64,000 bases of DNA from Pedobacter sp. MC2016-14 (GTDB lineage: Bacteria; Bacteroidota; Bacteroidia; Sphingobacteriales; Sphingobacteriaceae), in contig NZ_JAJMPA010000001.1 in assembly GCF_020991475.1 (NCBI RefSeq), positions 62,001-126,000 of the forward strand. Direction: 5' to 3'. The notes under the pieces are model-generated. The model ran no database searches, was not told the origin of the DNA, and was given only the letters and a program-made list of their open reading frames with translations. Shown piece after piece: positions 52,113 to 60,840 of the stretch. How positions within the stretch are numbered: the stretch's first letter is position 1; the number at the start of each line of letters is the position of its first letter. A program made the position numbers and the translations under genes.

Positions 52113-55100
52113 ATGGAACAAGGATCAACATGTAACGGGAAGGCCCAAATCAGAACTGAACAAATTGTTCTTTGCACCTACCCCTATTCAGATCCCAACC
52201 CTGTTCCTGAATTTGGCCGCTTGTACCCTTATAATAGATTTGATGGTTATACTGATCATCCGCAAGACCTGGCCTGGGAAATGGTGGTCATGGAAAATGA
52301 TTTTATAAAACTCTGGATTAACCCATCTATAGGGGGTAAGATTTGGGGGGCCATTGAAAAAGCCACGGGCAAAGAATTTATTTACTTTAACCACACCGCG
52401 AAGTTCAGGGATGTTGCGATGCGGGGGCCCTGGACTTCTGGAGGAATGGAAACCAACATGGGCATTATTGGCCATACGCCCTCCTGTTCTGCACCGATAG
52501 ATTATCACTTACGCCACAATGAGGATGGAAGTGTGAGTTGTTTTATTGGCGCTACGGACTGGCCATCGCGCACGGAATGGCGAATTGAGGTTCACCTGGA
52601 TAAGAATGCGGCTTACTTTAGCACCAAAAGCTGGTGGTATAATAACAGCTGCCTGTCGCAATCCTACTATCAATGGAACAATGTGGGGATAAAAACTGCT
52701 GGAAACCTGGAATACGTATTTCCTGGCCATAAACATATAGGCCATAATGGCACAGCCTTAAACTGGCCGGAAGATGAAAATGGGAAACACATCTCCCAAT
52801 ATGAACAGAACGACGTAGGCGAATATAAATCTTATCATGTATTTGGATCCTTCTCCGATTTTTGGGGCTGCTACTGGCACAACGATCAATTTGGCATGGG
52901 CCATGCAGCGGCTTATGACGACAAACCAGGTAAAAAAATCTGGATCTGGGGACTGTCGCGCTATGGAATGATTTGGGAAGATTTACTAACGGATAGTGAC
53001 GGACAGTACACCGAAGTCCAATCGGGAAGGCTTTTTAACCAAAGTATTGCTGCAAGTTCCAAAACTCCTTTTAAACACCGTTCATTTTTACCCTGCACGT
53101 TTGATACTTGGGAGGAACACTGGTTCCCGGTTAAAAACACAGGGGGACTTAGCTACGGCAATCAGCAGCTTTCCTTCCACATAACTGCAGCGGAACAAGG
53201 AAGTCAACTGAACATCTGTGCTAATACGCAACTAAATCATCTGCTTAAGGTATTTATAAATGGTCAGGAGGTTTTAAATGCCAGCCTGCAATTAAAGCCT
53301 ATGGACACCTGCAGTTTTGCCATTGCGGGTAAGCCAAAGCTCGAAGAAATGTTGGTATTGCTCAACGATACCATTATTTTTGATGGTCCTGAGCAGCATA
53401 GCCCCTTAAGCCGGCCGATAAAAATAGATGAGGGTTATGATTTCAATGCTGTACAAGCCTCTTGTTTACAAGCAAAAGAATGGGAAAGACAACGCTTTTA
53501 CAAAAGGGCAATAGATGAATATGCCATTTGCCTAAAAAAGGATCCATATTTTATAGAGGCGCTGTGCGGACTTGCGGGCTTATGCATTAAACGGTCAGTA
53601 CCGGAAGAGGCCCTGCCCTACCTGCTTAGGGCACTGGCTACAGACACTTACCATGATGAAGCGAACTACCTTTACGGATTGGCTAATGTACGTTTAAACC
53701 AACTAACGGATGCAAAAGATGGCTTCTCTATTGCAAGCCAATCAGTAGCATACCGGACGGCGGCATATACGGAGCTTAGCAAAATGTACTTTAGGGAGGG
53801 CCAGCTTGAAAAAGCAAATACCTACTTAAAAAAAGCACAGCTTTACAGCCCGCTAAACCTCCAGTGCGATCGCCTCAACATCGTCATCAACAGACTAAAG
53901 GGCAATACAGATTTAGCGCAAGAGCTGTGCAGACTGGTCCTTAAAAAGGATCCGCTGAATTACCTGGCCAGATTTGAACTGGACAACAGCACCTTATTAA
54001 CAGTAAGCGAAATGCCCCATGAAACCTATCTGGAACTTGCCGCATTTTATTATAATTTAAATTTATATGCTGAAGCAGTAAGGGTGTTGGTTGCCGCACC
54101 GGCACATGCAATAGTTCAATTGTGGATTGCCTACCTTCAGTACCGCTCTGAATTACCTGAACTGGCTGCCTTATCTTTAGAGAAAAGCGCGCTACTGACC
54201 GCAGAACTCGTATTTCCGCATCGCGAAGAGGATTTGATTATGTTGAAATGGGCTATTGAACATCATCCTTCATGGAAATTCAGGTATTACCTTGCCTTAC
54301 ATTACGTACAAAACCTACGGAAAAATGAAGCCTTAGGCTTATTGAAATCCTGTGGACAATTGCCAGACTTCTATCCATTTTACCTGGTTAGGGCGAAATT
54401 GGAAAAAGAACTGAACGGACAAATGGATAAAGACGATTTACAAGCTGCATACCGTATTGCGCCAGAAGAATGGAGAACGGTAAGTGCCTGGGCAAAATAT
54501 CTGGAAGAGCAGGGAGATTATGCCGCCGCAGTGCAGAGCATTGAGAAATGTTATGCTACCCAGCCTGAAAACTATTACCTTGGATTACAGCTTGCCCGCT
54601 GCCTGATGCAGATGAAAGCCTATAAAAAAGGCATAACCCTGATGAAAGGGCTAAATGTGCTACCAAATGAAGGCGCATCTGAAGGCCGAAATTGCTGGCG
54701 CGAAACCCATCTTTATGCTGCGCTGGAAGCCATGGAAACCGAAGATTGGAATACTGCGGTACTACATATTGAACAAGCCAAAACCTGGCCTGAGCAGATG
54801 GGCATTGGCAAACCCTATCATGTTGATGAAAGACTGGAAGATTTTATGATGATGAGCTGTTATGCCCCGCAACAACACAAGAGCACTTCTGCCCTGCTTC
54901 ATCAAATTGCCTGCTATAGAGAGGCTCAACATCCAGGTCCGTATGGATCTACAGATTTTATCAGCTTTTTAGTCCTTATGGCAGCTGGCGAGACAGAGAA
55001 AGCCCAACAACTGCTTAGTGCCTGGGTACAGCAAGATCCTGAAGCTTTACCGCTAGCCTGGTCTTTGGCCGTAGTAGCCGGGGATCAAAAAAAGATTGAT

Positions 55101-55235
55101 CAGCTATCTGGTCTACCGCTCCTAATTAAAGAAGTATTACCGTATGAAATCCCATTTGAAGACCGGTCTTATTTGTTTATTAAAAAACTATATAAGATGG
55201 GATTTCTTAACCTGCAAGCAACCGTTAACCAATAA
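52113..55235 (+). CDS. Cytosolic DUF5107 protein with a long TPR region
   Basis: A 1040-residue soluble protein. The N-terminal 320 or so residues match DUF5107: RLYPYNRFDGYTDHP, WINPSIGGKIWGAIEKATGK, RDVAMRGPWTSGGMETNMG and IIGHTPSCSAPIDYHLR. This is a beta-sandwich resembling the galactose-mutarotase fold. From about 450 to 1000 the protein consists of TPR-type helical repeats (EWERQRFYKRAIDEYAICLK, ALCGLAGLCIKRSVPEEALP and others). There is no signal peptide. The biochemical role of DUF5107 is not known to me; with its conserved His/Asp/Trp-rich face a sugar-binding or sugar-modifying role is possible. It is the first gene of the operator-controlled operon with PhyH, isomerase and transporter. 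Confidence 0.85.
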   Translation: MEQGSTCNGKAQIRTEQIVLCTYPYSDPNPVPEFGRLYPYNRFDGYTDHPQDLAWEMVVMENDFIKLWINPSIGGKIWGAIEKATGKEFIYFNHTAKFRDVAMRGPWTSGGMETNMGIIGHTPSCSAPIDYHLRHNEDGSVSCFIGATDWPSRTEWRIEVHLDKNAAYFSTKSWWYNNSCLSQSYYQWNNVGIKTAGNLEYVFPGHKHIGHNGTALNWPEDENGKHISQYEQNDVGEYKSYHVFGSFSDFWGCYWHNDQFGMGHAAAYDDKPGKKIWIWGLSRYGMIWEDLLTDSDGQYTEVQSGRLFNQSIAASSKTPFKHRSFLPCTFDTWEEHWFPVKNTGGLSYGNQQLSFHITAAEQGSQLNICANTQLNHLLKVFINGQEVLNASLQLKPMDTCSFAIAGKPKLEEMLVLLNDTIIFDGPEQHSPLSRPIKIDEGYDFNAVQASCLQAKEWERQRFYKRAIDEYAICLKKDPYFIEALCGLAGLCIKRSVPEEALPYLLRALATDTYHDEANYLYGLANVRLNQLTDAKDGFSIASQSVAYRTAAYTELSKMYFREGQLEKANTYLKKAQLYSPLNLQCDRLNIVINRLKGNTDLAQELCRLVLKKDPLNYLARFELDNSTLLTVSEMPHETYLELAAFYYNLNLYAEAVRVLVAAPAHAIVQLWIAYLQYRSELPELAALSLEKSALLTAELVFPHREEDLIMLKWAIEHHPSWKFRYYLALHYVQNLRKNEALGLLKSCGQLPDFYPFYLVRAKLEKELNGQMDKDDLQAAYRIAPEEWRTVSAWAKYLEEQGDYAAAVQSIEKCYATQPENYYLGLQLARCLMQMKAYKKGITLMKGLNVLPNEGASEGRNCWRETHLYAALEAMETEDWNTAVLHIEQAKTWPEQMGIGKPYHVDERLEDFMMMSCYAPQQHKSTSALLHQIACYREAQHPGPYGSTDFISFLVLMAAGETEKAQQLLSAWVQQDPEALPLAWSLAVVAGDQKKIDQLSGLPLLIKEVLPYEIPFEDRSYLFIKKLYKMGFLNLQATVNQ

Positions 55236-55258
55236 AATATAACCTAAAACATTACGTA

Positions 55259-56161
55259 ATGGAAACTAACCAACTACAAGATTACTCTGAATATCATCAA
55301 CTGGTCTCCGACTTTTTTAAATGGCCGGCCAATAAAGAGGAATGGGAACAATACCGTCTAACCGACGAACAAGTGCAATTTTTTAATGAAAATGGCTATT
55401 TAAGTGGCATTAAATTTTTAGAAGACTGGCAGGTAGATGCGCTTAACCATGATTTGGTCCGCATCTCAGATCCAAACTTACCAGACCACACCTTATTTCA
55501 CCAGTTTTTTTCAAATGCCTCTACAGATCCTAATTCGGTTTTGTTTCATGCGTTGGGCGCCTGGAGAACTACCCCTACTTTTCACGACATTCTTTGGAAC
55601 CCTGCTTTCGTTATGGCTGCAAGTCAGCTATTGGGCGATAGGGCGGTTCGCTTCTGGCATGACCAGCTCTTTTGCAAACCTGCCAAACATGGTGGCGTAG
55701 TAGCCTGGCATCAGGATTATTCTTACTGGACCCGTACCATTCCTTTACAACATTTAACCTGCTGGGTAGCACTGGATGATGCGACGACCGAAAATGGCTG
55801 CATGTATTATGTTCCGGGAAGCCATAATTGGGGATTTTTAGGCAAACCAGAACTTACCGGAGAAATGGAAGGCTTAATGGATTTTTTATCAGATGAGCAA
55901 AAAGAGGCCTTTAAACCTATTCCCATTGAGCTTAACAGGGGCTACGGTACGTTCCACCATCCTTTACTCATTCATGGTTCTTACGAGAACAGCTCGGAAA
56001 AACTAAGACGTGCATTTGTGCTCAATCTTTTTGCTGACGGTACCACCTCAGATACGGATACGCCGCTGATGCCTGGTGCACCTGCTACACCTAAAGGTGA
56101 AAAAATAAGCGGACAATTCTTTCCACTGCTGATTGATCCTGCAGTTGAGTTTGCAAAATAA
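55259..56161 (+). CDS. Phytanoyl-CoA dioxygenase (PhyH)-family Fe(II)/2-oxoglutarate enzyme
   Basis: A 300-residue cytosolic dioxygenase. The iron triad is visible as H151-x-D153 (WHQDYSYWT) and H239 (LLIHGSYENSS); a following Arg (R250/R251) should bind 2-oxoglutarate. The family oxidises lipids and many small molecules, and in sugar operons members are only annotated by similarity. Here it lies 23 bases after DUF5107-TPR and 2 bases before a sugar isomerase/epimerase gene, so a sugar, sugar acid or aglycone is the more likely substrate. An N-terminal helical extension (about 1-45) precedes the core. Confidence 0.88.
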   Translation: METNQLQDYSEYHQLVSDFFKWPANKEEWEQYRLTDEQVQFFNENGYLSGIKFLEDWQVDALNHDLVRISDPNLPDHTLFHQFFSNASTDPNSVLFHALGAWRTTPTFHDILWNPAFVMAASQLLGDRAVRFWHDQLFCKPAKHGGVVAWHQDYSYWTRTIPLQHLTCWVALDDATTENGCMYYVPGSHNWGFLGKPELTGEMEGLMDFLSDEQKEAFKPIPIELNRGYGTFHHPLLIHGSYENSSEKLRRAFVLNLFADGTTSDTDTPLMPGAPATPKGEKISGQFFPLLIDPAVEFAK

Positions 56162-56163
56162 GC

Positions 56164-56997
56164 ATGGACATTTTATTCTTTTGTACAAGATGGGGATCTG
56201 AACATTTAAGCTGGAGAGATTTTGCGCAGAAGGTTAAAGAAGCCGGCTACGATGGAATTGAAGCCAGTTTGCCTGTAGCTAAAGCAGAGCAGCAGCAACT
56301 GGCAGCGGCCCTTGCACAGTATGAGCTGAAATTTATTGGCGTACACTGGGATACAGTTACAGCCGATTATCATAGGCACAGGTATGAACTTGAGGAGCGG
56401 TTGCAGGCATTGATAGCAGCCGCGCCCCTGTTCATTACGTCGCATACCGGTAAAGACCATTTCAGCTTTGAGCAAAATAGCGCATTGTTAAACCTTGCAG
56501 AAGAAATGAGCGGGGAGTCTGGCATCAGTATCCTCCATGAAACCCACCGGGGCAAGTTTAGCTTCGCGGCACACCTCACCAAACCTTACCTGGAGCAATA
56601 CCCCTGGTTGAAACTTACGCTTGACATTTCTCACTGGTATGCGGTTGCAGAAAGTTACCTGCAAGACCAGCAGGAAGCTGTAGAACTGGCATTGCAACAC
56701 ACGGCACACATCCATTCAAGGGTTGGTTTTACACAAGGACCACAAGTGCCCGACCCCAGAGCCGAGGAATGGCAGGAAGCTTTAAATTACCACCTAAAAT
56801 GCTGGGATAAAGCCATTGTAAAGCAAAAAAACAACGGCGCCACACGCTTTACTTTTACCTCAGAATTTGGGCCTTTCCCGTATATGTCTATATTCGGCAA
56901 GCAGAACGATGTACTAACCAAACATCAATGGGAACTTAACAATTACATGAAAGATTTACTAAAAACCCGATACCATGTCAGCGGAAACCAAAACTAA
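56164..56997 (+). CDS. Sugar phosphate isomerase/epimerase family TIM-barrel protein
   Basis: A 277-residue cytosolic TIM-barrel protein of the AP-endonuclease-2/xylose-isomerase-like superfamily. The four expected metal ligands are present: Glu126 (LHETHRG), Asp154 (TLDISHW), His182 or His184 (HIHSRVGF) and Glu234 (TSEFGPF). Such enzymes isomerise or epimerise sugars, or cleave oxidised glycosides; the exact reaction cannot be read here. It starts 2 bases after the PhyH stop and its end overlaps the start of the transporter gene by 23 bases, so translation is probably coupled. Confidence 0.9.
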   Translation: MDILFFCTRWGSEHLSWRDFAQKVKEAGYDGIEASLPVAKAEQQQLAAALAQYELKFIGVHWDTVTADYHRHRYELEERLQALIAAAPLFITSHTGKDHFSFEQNSALLNLAEEMSGESGISILHETHRGKFSFAAHLTKPYLEQYPWLKLTLDISHWYAVAESYLQDQQEAVELALQHTAHIHSRVGFTQGPQVPDPRAEEWQEALNYHLKCWDKAIVKQKNNGATRFTFTSEFGPFPYMSIFGKQNDVLTKHQWELNNYMKDLLKTRYHVSGNQN

Positions 56998-58231
56998 ACA
57001 AATCATCACCATCGGCGCCTTCTTTTTCATCTTCGGTTTCATCACCTGGATCAACGGCACGCTTATCCCCTACCTTAGGATTGCCTGCGAGCTGGAAGAA
57101 TGGCAGGCCTACCTGGTTACTTTTGCCTTTTACATCTCTTATACGGTCATGGCTATTCCTTCCAGCTCCCTGTTACAATATACGGGTATGGTAAAGGGGA
57201 TGCGTGTAGGCCTCATTATCATGGCCGCAGGCTGCCTGATCTTTATACCAGCTGCTTTGATAAGGTACTACCCTTTATTTTTACTTGGGCTTTTTGTGGT
57301 AGGTACCGGAACCACCTTGTTGCAAACTGCGGTAAACCCCTACATCACGCTGCTGGGCCCGGCAGAAAAAGCTGCACAACGCATTAGCATCATGGGTATC
57401 TGCAATAAATTTGCAGGGGTAATGGCGCCCATTATCCTTGGTGCAATCATTTTAAAAAACTCCGACGGGCTCATCCAGGAACTGCAGGTCATGACTCCTG
57501 ATGAGAGAACAGTACGGCTAGATCAGTTGGCCCATGCCGTAATTGTACCCTATCTGGCTTTAACTGCCATCCTGTTGCTGATTGCTTACCTGATTAAATT
57601 TGCGCACCTGCCGGAAATCAATCCGGCAGAGCCCCATACAGCAGAAGATACCGTGCAGGCACAACCCTCTGCCGACCAACGTCTCAATTTCGCACTGGGT
57701 TTTATGGCTACCTTTTGTACCGTTGGCCTTGAGGTAATTGCAGGAGATACCATCGGGAACTATGGAATTTACCAGGGCATGTCGCTCAATGTTGCCAAAA
57801 GCCTAACCTCTTATACCTTAGCCAGCACTATGGTGGGATACCTGATTGGTGCCTATGCCATTCCGAGATTTGTTACCCAGGAAAAAGCATTTACCTGGTC
57901 GGCCATATTGGGCATTCTCATTTCCCTACTGGTTGTGTTTATCCCGGGCAGCAATTCCATCGTCTTTGTGGCACTGCTTGGCCTTTCTAATGCCTTACTA
58001 TGGCCAGCCATCTGGCCACAGGCTTTAAAAGGCCTTAAAGGAAAGCATTTAAACCAAGGCTCTGCCATTTTAATCATGGGCATTGCAGGTGGCGCCATTA
58101 TGCCCCTGGTATATGGTGCACTTGCTACCTACACCAATAACCAGCATGCTTATTTTATTTTAATTCCTTGCTACCTCTTTGTACTCTATTATAGCCTGAG
58201 AGGAAGAAAACAACAACAAATAACCCTATGA
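56975..58231 (+). CDS. FHS-type sugar:proton MFS transporter (FucP-like)
   Basis: A 418-residue inner-membrane protein with 12 predicted helices. GAFFFIFGFITWINGTLIPY (about 13-32) is the N-terminal signature of the fucose/glucose/galactose:H+ symporter (FHS) family, followed by AFYISYTVMAIPSS and VVGTGTTLLQTAVNPYI. It probably brings a monosaccharide or disaccharide released in the periplasm into the cytosol for the neighbouring enzymes. Rhamnose, fucose or a galacturonate-derived sugar would fit the enzyme set, but specificity is unknown. It overlaps the upstream isomerase gene by 23 bases and the downstream peptidase gene by 4 (ATGA). Confidence 0.92.
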   Translation: MSAETKTKQIITIGAFFFIFGFITWINGTLIPYLRIACELEEWQAYLVTFAFYISYTVMAIPSSSLLQYTGMVKGMRVGLIIMAAGCLIFIPAALIRYYPLFLLGLFVVGTGTTLLQTAVNPYITLLGPAEKAAQRISIMGICNKFAGVMAPIILGAIILKNSDGLIQELQVMTPDERTVRLDQLAHAVIVPYLALTAILLLIAYLIKFAHLPEINPAEPHTAEDTVQAQPSADQRLNFALGFMATFCTVGLEVIAGDTIGNYGIYQGMSLNVAKSLTSYTLASTMVGYLIGAYAIPRFVTQEKAFTWSAILGILISLLVVFIPGSNSIVFVALLGLSNALLWPAIWPQALKGLKGKHLNQGSAILIMGIAGGAIMPLVYGALATYTNNQHAYFILIPCYLFVLYYSLRGRKQQQITL

Positions 58232-59529
58232 ATTTAAAACAACTTACTTTTTTTAACGCCTGTTTATGCTTCCTGTTTTTACAGGTTAACACCCATGCGC
58301 AGGATTTAAATTATGCGAAAGCTGCTGTAAAAACATTGACTTCAGCTGATTTTAAAGGTCGCGGTTATGTAGCCAACGGCGCTAAAAAAGCCGCCGAATT
58401 TGTAGCAGCCGAATTTAAAAAAGATGGATTAACCCCCTTAAATAAGGGTTCTTATTTTCATGAATTTGAGCTTTCGGTAAATACCTTTCCCGGCAAAATT
58501 AAACTGGCTGTAAACGGACAGCTCCTGGAGCCCGCCGTAGATTACCTTGTCAATTCATTTAGTCCCTCTGTAAAAGGCAAATTTAAAGTCTATCCGGTAA
58601 CCCGTGCGCAACTCAGATCAGTGCAATTCTTTGACGCCTTAATAGCGAAGGCAAAGGATGGCTTCATTTTATTGGACAACAGGCCTGTTGCTAAAGAAAC
58701 CGAAGAGGAAGATGCCCTGGTTTCAAAGCACATCAGAAGCCTTAAAACAGATGAAAAACTGGATTTTAAGGGCTTCATCGTATCTTCAAATGATAAGCTA
58801 ACCTGGACCACTTTAACCTATCAGTTGTCCAGACCGGTTTTAACCATCAACAAAAAAGACTTCAACCCTTCTACTGCCAACGAAATTGATATTGATGTTG
58901 AAGCCAAATTTATTCCAGCCTACAAAACCAGGAATGTTGCGGGTATGGTAAAAGGTACCAGCGTACCAGACAGCCTGGTGGTCGTTACTGCACATTTTGA
59001 CCATTTAGGTATGATGGGAAACCAAATTTATTTCCCCGGGGCCAATGACAATGCAAGTGGCACAGCAATGTTACTGAGCATGGCAAAATATTACAGCAGT
59101 CACCCGCCTAAATATTCTATGGTATTTATTGGCTTCTCTGGCGAGGAGATTGGTATGTTGGGTTCAAAGGCATTTGTTGAAAATCCCTTGTTTGATTTGA
59201 GAAAGATTAAGTTCCTAACCAATTTTGACATGGCGGGGACCGGAGAAGAAGGCATAAGGGTAGTGAACGGAACGATTTATAAAAACCAGTACGACAGACT
59301 GGTAGAATTAAACAACAAGTACCAGCTGGTTCCGAAAGTTGACATCAGGGGCGAATCCTGCAATAGTGACCATTGTGCTTTTTACCAAAAGGGTGTACCC
59401 GCTATTTTTATCTATACACAGGGCGGAATACGGGCTTACCATGATATTTACGACCGTTATGAAACCCTGCCTTTTACCGAGTTTGAAGACTATTTTAAGC
59501 TGATGACAAAGTTCTTCGACAGCCTGTAA
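58228..59529 (+). CDS. Exported M28-family zinc aminopeptidase
   Basis: A 433-residue protein with a signal peptide (about 1-24, ending THAQ). The M28 metal-binding residues are visible in order: His in VVTAHFDHLG, Asp in PGANDNASGTAM, Glu-Glu in GFSGEEIGMLGS, Asp in TNFDMAGTGE and His in NSDHCAFYQKG. A PA-like insert probably lies between the N-terminal part and the catalytic core. It is the last gene of the DUF5107 operon, joined to the transporter by an ATGA overlap. Its link to sugar use is unclear; it may trim peptides attached to the glycan or simply be co-transcribed. Confidence 0.9.
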   Translation: MNLKQLTFFNACLCFLFLQVNTHAQDLNYAKAAVKTLTSADFKGRGYVANGAKKAAEFVAAEFKKDGLTPLNKGSYFHEFELSVNTFPGKIKLAVNGQLLEPAVDYLVNSFSPSVKGKFKVYPVTRAQLRSVQFFDALIAKAKDGFILLDNRPVAKETEEEDALVSKHIRSLKTDEKLDFKGFIVSSNDKLTWTTLTYQLSRPVLTINKKDFNPSTANEIDIDVEAKFIPAYKTRNVAGMVKGTSVPDSLVVVTAHFDHLGMMGNQIYFPGANDNASGTAMLLSMAKYYSSHPPKYSMVFIGFSGEEIGMLGSKAFVENPLFDLRKIKFLTNFDMAGTGEEGIRVVNGTIYKNQYDRLVELNNKYQLVPKVDIRGESCNSDHCAFYQKGVPAIFIYTQGGIRAYHDIYDRYETLPFTEFEDYFKLMTKFFDSL

Positions 59530-59563
59530 CCATGATTTTATGGGCTTAGTATTAAATATTCTA

Positions 59564-59571
59564 TATCTTTG
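59564..59571 (+). promoter_or_regulatory. -7 promoter element for fabF
   Basis: TATCTTTG matches TAnnTTTG exactly, 24 bases before the ATG at 59596. No clear TTG -33 element is seen at the ideal distance. The ATGA-linked operon upstream ends at 59529, so fabF has its own promoter. Confidence 0.6.
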
Positions 59572-59595
59572 TTAACTAGATAAACTGATTAAAAC

Positions 59596-60840
59596 ATGTT
59601 AAAAAGAGTAGTTATTACAGGTATAGGGGCATTAACCCCGCTGGGAAATGATGTTAATTCTTTCTGGAACAATACAGTAGCAGGGAAAAGTGGTGCTGCA
59701 AAAATCACCCGTTTTGATGCTTCATTGTTCCGTACCCAATTTGCCTGTGAACTTAAAGATTTTGATGTTACTAAATATTTAGACCGTAACGATATCAAAA
59801 GGACAGACCGGTTTACACAGTACGCATTGGTTGCATCTGATGAAGCCATTAAAGATTCAGGTTTTGAATTTGAGAAAATGAACCCTTTTGATGTGGGTGT
59901 AATCTGGGGCTCTGGACAAGGTGGCATGGATACTTTTGAACAGCAATCTGCAGAATATGCTCTGGGCGATGGCACACCTCGTTATAGTCCGTTTTTTGTG
60001 CCTAAACTCATCGCCAACATGGCCTCTGGTATGATTTCCATCCGTGGTGGCTACATGGGTATTAACTACACTACGGTTTCTGCCTGCGCTACTTCCAATA
60101 CCGCAATAATGGATGCTTTCAACTATATCCGTTTGGGTAAAGCTAAGATCATCATTAGTGGTGGCTCTGAAGCACCAATCTCTGCATCCTCAGTGGGTGG
60201 TTTTTGCGCCATGAAAGCCATGTCTGCACAAAATGACACGCCTGAAACGGCCTCTAAGCCATTCGATGTAACCCGCGACGGTTTTGTAATGGGCGAAGGT
60301 GCTGGTGCTTTGGTACTGGAAGAATATGAGCATGCGGTAAAACGTGGTGCTAAAATTTATGCCGAAGTTGGTGGCGCATCTATGACTGCCGATGCCTATC
60401 ACATGACCGCAACACATCCCGAAGGCCTTGGCGCATCTCATGCCATGCATCTTGCTCTTGAAGAAGCGGGACTGAGTATTTTTGATATTAACTATTTAAA
60501 TACGCATGCTACCTCTACACCTGTTGGCGACCTTTCTGAAGTAAAAGCGGTAACCAACCTGTTAGGTACGAAAAAAAATAGTTTATACATCAGTGCTACA
60601 AAATCAATGACCGGACACCTGTTAGGTGCAGCCGGCGCCATTGAAGCCATCATTTGTTTGTTGAGCATGAGGGACAGTGTGATTCCCCCAACCATCAACA
60701 CCACAACATTGGATCCTGCAATACCTGGCCATTTGAATATTGTACTGAAGGAAGCTTTACATACTAAAGTAAAAAATACCATGAGCAATACTTTTGGCTT
60801 TGGAGGCCACAACGGTATTGTGGTATTTAAGTCTGTTTAA
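59596..60840 (+). CDS. fabF: 3-oxoacyl-[acyl-carrier-protein] synthase II
   Basis: Elongating condensing enzyme of type-II fatty-acid synthesis: joins malonyl-ACP to the growing acyl chain with loss of CO2. The 414-residue thiolase-fold protein has the complete Cys-His-His triad: Cys164 (TVSACATSN), His304 (NTHATSTPVGD) and His341 (MTGHLLGAAGA). Length and motifs are those of FabF rather than FabB. Its neighbours (a peptidase and a hybrid kinase) are not fatty-acid genes; fabF paralogues outside the main fab cluster are common in Bacteroidota, so this could be an accessory copy. Its last 14 bases overlap the end of the convergent kinase gene. Confidence 0.93.
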   Translation: MLKRVVITGIGALTPLGNDVNSFWNNTVAGKSGAAKITRFDASLFRTQFACELKDFDVTKYLDRNDIKRTDRFTQYALVASDEAIKDSGFEFEKMNPFDVGVIWGSGQGGMDTFEQQSAEYALGDGTPRYSPFFVPKLIANMASGMISIRGGYMGINYTTVSACATSNTAIMDAFNYIRLGKAKIIISGGSEAPISASSVGGFCAMKAMSAQNDTPETASKPFDVTRDGFVMGEGAGALVLEEYEHAVKRGAKIYAEVGGASMTADAYHMTATHPEGLGASHAMHLALEEAGLSIFDINYLNTHATSTPVGDLSEVKAVTNLLGTKKNSLYISATKSMTGHLLGAAGAIEAIICLLSMRDSVIPPTINTTTLDPAIPGHLNIVLKEALHTKVKNTMSNTFGFGGHNGIVVFKSV

